Positions 5,949 to 12,154 of a stretch of DNA of 12,154 bases are shown here, piece after piece; within the stretch, counting starts at the first letter, position 1; every line of letters begins with the position of its first letter. Both the position numbers and the translations under genes were made by a program. Source of the DNA: Actinomycetes bacterium (GTDB lineage: Bacteria > Actinomycetota > Acidimicrobiia > Acidimicrobiales > JAMCPL01); assembly GCA_021846725.1 (NCBI GenBank), contig JAJZWK010000043.1, positions 1-12,154 on the forward strand, given 5' to 3'. Below the pieces are notes generated by a model. It was not told the origin of the DNA and ran no database searches. It saw only the letters and a list, made by a program, of their open reading frames with translations.

Positions 5949-6649
5949 GATGATGGACAGATATCCGCCATTGAGCATATTTCGCATAGAGGCTTGCGTG
6001 CCTTGCATACTTTTCTTCCATGTAAAATCAATCTTAAGCTGAATACACCTAATTCCTTTGGTTTCAGAAGCGGGGATATATCCATTTCTATCTTTTCAGG
6101 GGTAGTCTCAGTAGTTAGTCCAAGGCGTGTCGTTAGGCGCTGAACATGAGTATCCACGGGTAACCCTGGTAGATCGTAGTCAACGCTGAGTATGACATTA
6201 GCTGTTTTACGTCCTACCCCGGGTAGAGTTACCAGGTCATCCATCTGCTTTGGTACTTTGCCCTTAAACTTGTTGGTAATCGCTTCGGCCATTGCAATCA
6301 GGTTGGCTGCCTTCGCTCTGTAAAATCCGGTAGACTTTATGATCTCTTCCAGGTGAGAAGGATCCGCCTGTGCCAGCAATTCAGGTGTTGGATACTCAGC
6401 AAATAAGAGGGGAGTAACCTGGTTGACTCTCTCGTCTGTGCATTGAGCGGAGAGGATAGTAGCTACAAGCAACTGGAATGGATTCTTATGTCGGAGGGCA
6501 CATAGAGATGAAGCATTGCCGGGATACTCTTTTTGTAAGCGGTTGAAGATTATTCGGGCTAGTTGTTCGCGGGAGTAATTTGTCTCTTCGTCCTTATTGG
6601 GCGATATCCTATTACGTGACTTAACAGATCTTCGCGTATTTGATTCCAT
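5936..6649 (-). CDS. nth: Endonuclease III (DNA glycosylase/AP lyase)
   Basis: A bifunctional base-excision repair enzyme that removes oxidised pyrimidines and cleaves the abasic site. The 237-residue protein has every landmark: the helix-hairpin-helix LPGVGRKTANVIL with catalytic Lys148, the catalytic Asp166 in LPVDTHVQRL, and a [4Fe-4S] cluster motif Cys215-x6-Cys222-x2-Cys225-x5-Cys231. Residues 60-76 (LLVATILSAQCTDERVN) are also typical. A charged N-terminal extension of about 25 residues precedes the fold, as often seen in actinobacteria. Start ATG 6649 is the first Met; upstream AGGA is weak and rather far. The C terminus ends six residues after the last cluster Cys, within the microsatellite. 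Its promoter must share the 6650-6829 spacer with the divergent YcaO operon. Confidence 0.97.
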   Translation of the reverse strand: MESNTRRSVKSRNRISPNKDEETNYSREQLARIIFNRLQKEYPGNASSLCALRHKNPFQLLVATILSAQCTDERVNQVTPLLFAEYPTPELLAQADPSHLEEIIKSTGFYRAKAANLIAMAEAITNKFKGKVPKQMDDLVTLPGVGRKTANVILSVDYDLPGLPVDTHVQRLTTRLGLTTETTPEKIEMDISPLLKPKELGVFSLRLILHGRKVCKARKPLCEICSMADICPSSSVV

Positions 6650-6732
6650 GGCTATAGATTATCCTGTTTTGTGACCATGTAACTTAGATTGTCCGAACGT
6701 GTACTCAATAGAAATAGGTACTGGCACCCTAG

Positions 6733-6757
6733 TATAATATTCTCTATACATGTATAG
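6733..6757 (+). promoter_or_regulatory. Candidate -10 box and palindromic operator of the YcaO operon
   Basis: A perfect TATAAT (6733-6738) is followed 5 bases later by CTATACATGTATAG (6744-6757), a perfect 14-bp palindrome that would cover the transcription start. This is the classic place for a repressor dimer. No -35 box is convincing at the usual distance (6710-6715 reads AGAAAT), so either the promoter needs an activator or the box is chance. Confidence 0.45.
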
Positions 6758-6769
6758 TCTTTAGTGGGT

Positions 6770-6792
6770 AGCTGATAGGGTATACCTCAGCT
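6770..6792 (+). promoter_or_regulatory. Hairpin in the untranslated leader of the YcaO operon
   Basis: AGCTGA (6770-6775) pairs with TCAGCT (6787-6792), enclosing the self-complementary GGTATACC (6779-6786). It lies between the candidate promoter and the first short reading frame. It could be an mRNA structure or a second protein-binding site; its role is unknown. Confidence 0.35.
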
Positions 6793-6829
6793 TCAAGTAA
6801 TAAAAATAACTATACGACGAGGAACGGGA

Positions 6830-6898
6830 ATGACAGAAGAAGCAATCGAATCATTCGTAGAGAAGCTGTAACGAGATGATCAATTTGGCATTATCTAA
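6830..6898 (+). pseudogene. Stop-interrupted Nif11-like leader peptide (candidate precursor remnant)
   Basis: ATG 6830 follows a purine-rich GAGGAACGGGA and encodes MTEEAIESFVEKL, then TAA (6869-6871), then in the same frame RDDQFGII before TAA at 6896. The pattern M-x-x-E-A-(I/L)-x-x-F-x-E-K-(L/V)-x-x-D-x-x-F matches the start of Nif11-type leader peptides, used by many RiPP precursors, with the stop codon standing in place of one helix residue. After residue 22 the frame is closed and nothing resembling a core peptide follows in it; the next frame is open from 6876. Its position, directly ahead of YcaO, is where a precursor gene would stand. I therefore read it as a decayed precursor, but a true 13-residue upstream peptide controlling translation, or chance similarity of a short motif, cannot be excluded. 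Confidence 0.45.
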
Positions 6899-6959
6899 TG
6901 TACAGAATGAACTACTAATGCATCAATTGACAGCTAGGCATGGTAAGCAGCAGGTATAG
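6876..6959 (+). CDS. Possible 27-residue peptide directly before YcaO (uncertain)
   Basis: ATG 6876 opens a frame of 27 codons ending in TAG two bases before the YcaO start. It begins MINLALSNVQNELLMHQ and ends ARHGKQQV. It contains no Cys, Gly-rich or Ser/Thr-rich core and no recognised motif. It overlaps the stop-interrupted Nif11-like frame in the +1 register, so it could be the continuation of that frame after a one-base change, or simply untranslated leader. No good ribosome binding site is seen. Confidence 0.25.
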   Translation: MINLALSNVQNELLMHQLTARHGKQQV

Positions 6960-6961
6960 TT

Positions 6962-8341
6962 ATGAGCATACATACTGCTTCAGATGTTGTCGATAGATTT
7001 ACATCGGATACTTTTCCAGATACGACCGATCACTATAAAGAAAATGATCGTATATTAGACGCAATATATTATCGCGAGAAGCCTTATACTGCACGTAAGT
7101 TGTATCAGGGAACGACACATAGGTCGTGTGCTCCGGAAGAGACCTATGAGAGAATACTTCCTGTCCTACCGCAGGCAGGTATTACCCGTATGGCTGATGT
7201 AACTGGATTGGATAGAATAGGTATACCGACTATTTTAGCCATGAGACCAAATGCACCTACTTTGTCCAATTCTTCAGGCAAGGGATTTACTACCGTAACT
7301 GCTATGGTTTCAGCTGCTATGGAGGGTATAGAATTATTTTGCGCAGAGGAAGAGTGGCGTTTCCCATTTGATGTGATTACAGGATCCTATGATGATCTGG
7401 TGTCAGATGGTGTAAACCTGCCAGCTATCGAGTTGCTCCCCTTGTCGTCCCATTCGTTATTCAGCCGGTTATCGCAGGAACGGTGGGTATTGGGTTGGGA
7501 TATCATGGGACAGCGGGAAATGGCTGTTCCTTTCGAGATGGTTACTATGATACCTGCGCTTGGAGAAGTGCCAGCCACTTTTAGCTTTCAGATAGGCTCA
7601 AACGGTCTGGCTTCAGGAAATGTATTTCTGGAGGCAATCTGTTCGGCGTTATATGAAGTGATAGAGAGGGATGCGGTTACCAATTCCAACATCCTTGCTG
7701 ATCATGATGTATCCAGGTTGGATAGGTTGATGACATCTACTATACCCTATGACACCGTACAAGAACTGTTGGGCAGGCTAGAATTCAAAGGGATTACTCC
7801 TCTTTTGTTTGACTGTACTGTAGATACTCAGATACCTACTTATGAGGCGTATCTATTGGACCGTGACATCCCTTCTACCGGTATATTCAGGGGATATGGG
7901 TCACATTTGCATCCCGAAGTAGCCATGTTGAGGGCATTGACTGAGGCTGTTCAATCAAGAGCCGTATATATTGCTGGATCTCGTGATGACATGATGAACT
8001 TTGAGCATCGAAGGTTGAAAATCGCTAGAAGTATGGAGAACCTGAAGTCTTTAGCAAAGGATGGTATTGAGTTCTCTCGAATGTCCAAGGCTACAGACAC
8101 CTTTGAGGGAGATTGCAGGGTATTACTGGATTCTCTTGCTTCTGTAGGAATCGAAAGTGCAGTGGTATTTGATCTTTCTTGGCCGGAGTTTGGGGTGTCT
8201 GTCGTACGGGTGATAGTTCCCGGTTTGGAAGGTTATAGTTCATTCCATTATTATCGTCCTGGTCCAAGAGCAAGACTAGCAGCCCACATGGCAAGCCTGA
8301 TACATGATGGTATCAGTCTTACTGGACAGGGAGGTAAATGA
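6962..8341 (+). CDS. YcaO-domain protein (TfuA-associated, peptide backbone modification)
   Basis: YcaO enzymes use ATP to activate a peptide-backbone amide; with a TfuA partner the known product is a thioamide. The 459-residue protein has a complete set of family motifs: SSGKGFTTVTAMVSAAMEGIE (104-124), SNGLASGNVFLEAICSALYE (213-232) leading into VIERDA (233-238), and GYGSHLHPEVAMLRALTEAV (311-330) followed by QSR and GSRDD (339-343). These supply the Lys, Glu, Asn and Gln/Arg residues that bind Mg-ATP. The C terminus (YYRPGPRARLAA region) is not the proline-rich PxPxP tail of azoline-forming YcaOs, in keeping with a TfuA-type enzyme. No separate leader-binding RRE or E1-like domain is seen. 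It starts at ATG 6962, with a weak AGG upstream, and is followed closely by the tfuA-like gene. Thioamidation is inferred from the pairing. Confidence 0.93.
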   Translation: MSIHTASDVVDRFTSDTFPDTTDHYKENDRILDAIYYREKPYTARKLYQGTTHRSCAPEETYERILPVLPQAGITRMADVTGLDRIGIPTILAMRPNAPTLSNSSGKGFTTVTAMVSAAMEGIELFCAEEEWRFPFDVITGSYDDLVSDGVNLPAIELLPLSSHSLFSRLSQERWVLGWDIMGQREMAVPFEMVTMIPALGEVPATFSFQIGSNGLASGNVFLEAICSALYEVIERDAVTNSNILADHDVSRLDRLMTSTIPYDTVQELLGRLEFKGITPLLFDCTVDTQIPTYEAYLLDRDIPSTGIFRGYGSHLHPEVAMLRALTEAVQSRAVYIAGSRDDMMNFEHRRLKIARSMENLKSLAKDGIEFSRMSKATDTFEGDCRVLLDSLASVGIESAVVFDLSWPEFGVSVVRVIVPGLEGYSSFHYYRPGPRARLAAHMASLIHDGISLTGQGGK

Positions 8342-8347
8342 TATCTG

Positions 8348-9958
8348 ATGGGGATACTTTTTTATGGCCATGATGCACTTGAGGTAGGTGAGCAAGATGC
8401 TCTTCATGTTGGCAATCAGCCAGGTACCTTATCGACCTTGAATGAAAATGCGCAGGTAAATCAAGATCGTGATTTATTGGGCACAACAGTAGGTAGGGTA
8501 GTGATCTTTTTAGGTCCTACTCTTCCACTAGATGAGGCAATCGCAATTTTTCCTGATGCTGAGTATCGTCCTCCGGTAGCCATGGGAGATTTGCTCTCTT
8601 TGGTCGATGATTCGCTGAATAGACGTCCAATAGCAGTGGGTATCATTGATGGTGTATTCTACCAGTCACTTCCCATATGGCATAAAGAGATACTTTATGC
8701 TCTTGAGAAGGGTATAGCTGTTTTTGGCGCATCGAGCATGGGAGCACTGCGAGCAGTGGAATGTGCTCCATTTGGCATGATCGGCATTGGTGATGTGTAT
8801 AAGATGTACGCATCTGGCGAATTGACAGATGATGATGAGGTGGCACTTGTCCACGAGAACATAGATGGTGACTGGAAGGGGCATTCTGAACCTATGGTCA
8901 ATTTACGTGCAACTATTAAAGCTGCTTGTAACGATCATTTATTATCTGCAAGATGCTCAGATATTTTGCTGGACATTGCAAAGTCTCTTTGGTTCCCTGA
9001 ACGAACTATAGATAATATTTTGAAATGTGCTGAGCAAAGGGGGTTGAGCGGTGAAGAACTCACATCTATTCGTGATGTATTGGTCAATCATTATTTGGAC
9101 GTGAAGCGTTTGGATGCAATAGAGTTGCTTACTACGATGAAATCGTTATACGATAAGATATCGCTAGATAATTTACTACCTCTATCTATGCCCACCAATA
9201 TGACTTCTTCAGATAGCCAGAAAGATCCTCTTACGGTAGTTCATAGTTTGATGTTCGATGCCATGTCTGAGAGAGATCGCAGGTTAGAAAGAAACGGGAT
9301 ATCTATCAGTCAAGAGGAAATTGTCAGATATGTTGCTTTGTCTCATAAGAATTATACAGATTTAAGGAGTAGGGTACTGGATAGGCTTTTAGCTATAAGG
9401 CTTGCTGATATTTACGATATAAAGATCTCTGAAGATGATATATATACAGAACGTAAGCGTCTATGTGCAAGGTTAATGATACGTACGGATAACGATCTTA
9501 ATGTATGGTTGCGGAAAAATGATTTGACAGAAGATGCATTTCAGGATCTGATCATGGAAGAGGCACGGCTAAGAAAGGTGCGTGATTGGGCATACATGTT
9601 TTTATCCAAGAGGCAGGCAACTGTACTTTTGCTAAACGAACTGAAAGTTAGTGGTGAATATGTAAAATATGCCGATGATGCAGCTATCCTATCAAAATCT
9701 TTTCCGCTCAGATCAGCCATAGATCCTGCTTCTACAGATACATCGTATCATGACAAAATTATAATTGATCAGCTACGCTCCGGACAATGGAGGCCAGATA
9801 CCAATGTAGTGCAGTATGCAGCTGAAGCAGGGTTCCAGGACGTATGGGATTTATTAGATGAACTTGATAGGCATTACCAGTTACGACAGCGACAAAAAAA
9901 GTTGATTAATGCACTAGGAGGAACTGGGAGGATAGATAGTTCATCTATGAAGGTTTGA
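8348..9958 (+). CDS. TfuA-like protein with long C-terminal extension
   Basis: TfuA proteins are the obligate or enhancing partners of YcaO in thioamide formation and are proposed to help deliver sulfur. The core is unmistakable: VIFLGPTLPLDEA (52-64), YRPPVAMGDLL (73-83), VGIIDGVFYQSLPIWHKEIL (97-116), VFGASSMGALRAVECAPFGM (125-144), DDDEVALVH (161-169) and SEPMVNLRATI (180-190). Ordinary TfuA proteins are little more than this core. Here about 50 residues precede it and about 340 follow, mostly charged helical sequence with SISQEEIVRYVALSH, KISEDDIYTERKRL and LNVWLRKNDLTEDAFQDLI, reminiscent of the helical module seen in long TfuA proteins. ATG 8348 lies 6 bp after the YcaO stop, with GGGAGG 12 bases upstream; a start nearer the core (GTG about 8501) is possible. 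The stop is one base from the next gene, which supports one operon. Confidence 0.92.
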   Translation: MGILFYGHDALEVGEQDALHVGNQPGTLSTLNENAQVNQDRDLLGTTVGRVVIFLGPTLPLDEAIAIFPDAEYRPPVAMGDLLSLVDDSLNRRPIAVGIIDGVFYQSLPIWHKEILYALEKGIAVFGASSMGALRAVECAPFGMIGIGDVYKMYASGELTDDDEVALVHENIDGDWKGHSEPMVNLRATIKAACNDHLLSARCSDILLDIAKSLWFPERTIDNILKCAEQRGLSGEELTSIRDVLVNHYLDVKRLDAIELLTTMKSLYDKISLDNLLPLSMPTNMTSSDSQKDPLTVVHSLMFDAMSERDRRLERNGISISQEEIVRYVALSHKNYTDLRSRVLDRLLAIRLADIYDIKISEDDIYTERKRLCARLMIRTDNDLNVWLRKNDLTEDAFQDLIMEEARLRKVRDWAYMFLSKRQATVLLLNELKVSGEYVKYADDAAILSKSFPLRSAIDPASTDTSYHDKIIIDQLRSGQWRPDTNVVQYAAEAGFQDVWDLLDELDRHYQLRQRQKKLINALGGTGRIDSSSMKV

Positions 9959-9959
9959 G

Positions 9960-10883
9960 ATGAGTAATAGCACAATGGCTCGGGATCATAATAAATACAA
10001 TCCAGTATTCCTTCTGTCTCCTGCTCGATCGCATTCTTCAGTAGTTGTCTCGATGATTGGAGGACATCCTCAACTGTATGGGTTTCCAGAGTTGATACTC
10101 TTTGATCAAGAAACCATTGGTGAGCGTATTGTAGCACCACCATCTATAGGTAAACAACCTCCTGGATGGAATCCAGTAGCTGGTGTAGAAGCAGCAATTG
10201 CAGAATTACAATATGGTGGTCAAACTGAGAATAATTTCAAAGAAGCTCGTCGTTGGTTGGAGGAGAGAAAGACTTGGACAGGAATTCAGGTAATGGACCA
10301 TTTACTTGAATTGATCTATCCGCTCAGAGGTGTAGAAAAGTCGCCGGAGACATCATACAAGATGGAAAATATGATGAGGATTGCCGATGCCTATCCAAAA
10401 GCACAGTTTATTCATCTTGTACGACATCCAGTTACAACTCAAAGATCGGTTCAGCGTTATTATTTTATGTATAAGTACCCTACACATTGTGCTAAAGGAT
10501 GGATCAATCAGCATAAGCGTATTCTTCAGTTCTGTCAATCTAATGTCCGTGACCGTAGCATCATTATGCGTTCAGAGGATATTTTGAATGAGCCATATAT
10601 CTACTTAAGGCGTATTGCAGACTGGCTGGGCATTAGCAGTGATAATGAATCGATTGAGGCAATGTTGGATACCAATTCCTCTCCTTATGTACGTTTTGGC
10701 GTTCAGCAATCACGTATATGGTACGACCCCTTCTTTTTAGAGCGTCCCACACCTCATCGTGTAGAGTTGCCTTCCTCTTTGGACAAGCCGGATGAGTGGG
10801 ATATAGCAGAGGACGTATGGTCTGAGGTGGTCGAACTGGCAGAACGACTTGGATATGGGAGCGTGTCAGCAAATTGTTGTTGA
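9960..10883 (+). CDS. PAPS-dependent sulfotransferase family protein
   Basis: Sulfotransferases move a sulfuryl group from PAPS to a hydroxyl or amine. In this 307-residue protein the 5'-phosphosulfate loop is FLLSPARSHSSVVVSMIGGH (18-37), a variant of the RSGTS type loop, and the 3'-phosphate site is FIHLVRHPVTTQRSVQRYYF (residues about 154-173). VEKSPETSY (about 129-137) and the late RRIADWLGIS match the Sulfotransfer_3 family layout. ATG 9960 begins one base after the TfuA stop, with AAGG (9950-9953) in front, so it is very likely co-translated with tfuA. The C terminus is SANCC, two adjacent terminal cysteines that are unusual. The gene looks more AT-rich than gltX or the symporter gene. 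The acceptor is unknown; sulfation of a modified peptide or of a small molecule are both possible. Confidence 0.88.
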   Translation: MSNSTMARDHNKYNPVFLLSPARSHSSVVVSMIGGHPQLYGFPELILFDQETIGERIVAPPSIGKQPPGWNPVAGVEAAIAELQYGGQTENNFKEARRWLEERKTWTGIQVMDHLLELIYPLRGVEKSPETSYKMENMMRIADAYPKAQFIHLVRHPVTTQRSVQRYYFMYKYPTHCAKGWINQHKRILQFCQSNVRDRSIIMRSEDILNEPYIYLRRIADWLGISSDNESIEAMLDTNSSPYVRFGVQQSRIWYDPFFLERPTPHRVELPSSLDKPDEWDIAEDVWSEVVELAERLGYGSVSANCC

Positions 10884-11009
10884 TTACATTTCTTGCTTGT
10901 CTATATGGAAAAGGATCTACGCTGAGTAGTGCATATTCTCGTGACATCACAATATATAGCAATCATCGAAATAATTGTATATTTATAGAAAGGATCGTAT
11001 TAATCTATA

Positions 11010-12154
11010 ATGACCAATGTAAGCGATAACTATAATTTAGCATTGGGGATTTGTGGCAGGGATTCCAAATTAACTACCAAGTATGGTGATGCAGTCGAGT
11101 CTCTTACAATAGAAGGATATAAAGTAATGTGTGGATTTTTTCCTGCTAAATTCCCGAATTTTGATTCGACCGGAAAGCATAGTAGATCTGTTCTCTTGAG
11201 GAACAGGGCATTTTCATGCAACTACAGAGACAAAGCTATCATACTCAGGATGGCCAATATGCCCCTGAACAAGTCATTTTATCCTATAGGATCTGAATTC
11301 TGTGCCACGGTTATGGAAGTTGGGAAGGATGTACGTGATTTGAATGTGGGTGACAGGGTAATGATAAATAGTTATTATGCATCAGGTGAACGGCCTTGGG
11401 GCATACCTACAAACCATGCTTCACGTCTGGTGCAGATTATCCCATCCTCAAAGCTTATGAAAGTGCCTGATGCTATGACAGACGAGGAAGCTGCATCATT
11501 CTCCATTGGGGGGCAAACCAGTTTTTCTATGGTACGGCGTACGGAGATTACGAGAGGTACCAAAGTTCTTGTCACTGGTGGCTCCTCTAATACGTCGTTG
11601 TTTTTGATGGCATCAGCTCGTCGTGCTGGGGGAGATGTGTATGCCACTACTACTTCTTCTCACAAAATAGATGCATTGATCAAAGCGGGATCTAATCGTG
11701 TTTATGTAGTGGACCCTGAACATGGAGGAATCCAGTACAATGAAGAGATTATAGATTTTTGTAGGGACTCAGGTGGGTTCGATGTGGTGTTGGACCCTTT
11801 TGCTGATTTGTACCTTGCTCAAGCTGTTCATGTCATGGCAGTGTGGGGTCGCTATATAAGCTGTGGCGTAGAACGACAATTTCCTCCTGCGGGAAGTGGG
11901 TTGTCGTTGTCAAGCGATCAACCATTGCTGGATGCTGATGGGTTTTTTGCAGTAATGACAAAGAACCTAAATATTATAGGTAATTGTATAGGTTCCACGG
12001 AAGATTTGGAAAATGCATTAGATGCTTGGAGTAATGGAGAGTTGCCTGTGGCTATCGATAGCGTATTTTCTTCAGAGGATGCAGATGGGAATGGTGAGTT
12101 AATATGCCGAGGTGCAGCTGAGTTCCTGTCACGTACCTATCTTGACAGTGATCG
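11010..12154 (+). CDS. MDR-family NAD(P)-dependent oxidoreductase (cut by window edge)
   Basis: A medium-chain dehydrogenase/reductase, open through the right edge (381 codons visible). The GroES-like domain includes VLLRNRAFSCNYRDKAIILR (61-80), YPIGSEFCATVMEVGKDVRD (91-110) and LNVGDRVMI. The nucleotide-binding Rossmann fold includes EEAASFSIGGQTSFSMV, then GTKVLVTGGSSNTSLFLMAS and GGDVYATTTSSHKIDALIKA. The usual catalytic zinc motif GHE is replaced by GSE, and no four-Cys structural zinc loop is seen, so it resembles zinc-free quinone oxidoreductase or crotonyl-CoA reductase-like members. ATG 11010 is the first start after an in-frame stop at 11001; GAAAGGA lies 15 bases upstream, farther than usual. 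A 126-bp gap separates it from the sulfotransferase gene, so it may belong to the same operon or have its own promoter. In RiPP pathways MDR enzymes of the LtnJ type reduce dehydroamino acids; a role here is inference. Confidence 0.88.
   Translation, partial: MTNVSDNYNLALGICGRDSKLTTKYGDAVESLTIEGYKVMCGFFPAKFPNFDSTGKHSRSVLLRNRAFSCNYRDKAIILRMANMPLNKSFYPIGSEFCATVMEVGKDVRDLNVGDRVMINSYYASGERPWGIPTNHASRLVQIIPSSKLMKVPDAMTDEEAASFSIGGQTSFSMVRRTEITRGTKVLVTGGSSNTSLFLMASARRAGGDVYATTTSSHKIDALIKAGSNRVYVVDPEHGGIQYNEEIIDFCRDSGGFDVVLDPFADLYLAQAVHVMAVWGRYISCGVERQFPPAGSGLSLSSDQPLLDADGFFAVMTKNLNIIGNCIGSTEDLENALDAWSNGELPVAIDSVFSSEDADGNGELICRGAAEFLSRTYLDSD

Overview
The window reads as an actinobacterial chromosome segment of moderate GC content (mid-40s percent by eye, not computed). 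Several things point that way: the style of the glutamyl-tRNA synthetase and endonuclease III, a two-transmembrane protein of a type I associate with actinobacteria, a DUF3311/sodium-solute symporter pair, and an SCP-x type thiolase. An Acidimicrobiia-like lineage is a guess from remembered sequence style.

Layout. (1) 1-608, minus strand: the N-terminal third or so of glutamyl-tRNA synthetase (gltX), cut by the left edge and carrying an unusual repeated N-terminal extension. (2) 609-1005: a gene-free divergent control region. (3) 1006-2340, plus strand: an SCP-x/acetyl-CoA acetyltransferase-like thiolase, facing (4) a minus-strand membrane block: a two-TM protein (2472-3104), a monocarboxylate-type sodium:solute symporter (3233-about 4879) and its small DUF3311 partner (4905-5207). 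A long hairpin lies between the convergent genes. (5) 5208-5621: gene-free, holding a minus-strand terminator and an odd duplication of the tRNA 3' end. (6) tRNA-Ile(GAT) at 5622-5698 and nth (endonuclease III) at 5936-6649, both minus strand. (7) 6650-12154, plus strand: an accessory operon made of a control region with a perfect palindrome, a short stop-interrupted sequence resembling a Nif11-type RiPP leader, YcaO, an extended TfuA, a PAPS-type sulfotransferase, and an MDR-family oxidoreductase cut by the right edge.

The most interesting part is (7). YcaO plus TfuA is the known pairing for ATP-dependent backbone thioamidation of ribosomal peptides (thioamitides) or of methyl-coenzyme M reductase. 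The added sulfotransferase and MDR reductase suggest further tailoring of a peptide or protein. No intact precursor peptide is visible. The best candidate, directly upstream of YcaO, is broken by a TAA codon, so the substrate is either degraded, recoded, beyond the right edge or encoded elsewhere. Both genes at the window edges lack a stop or start inside the window and were found by reading the frames directly.
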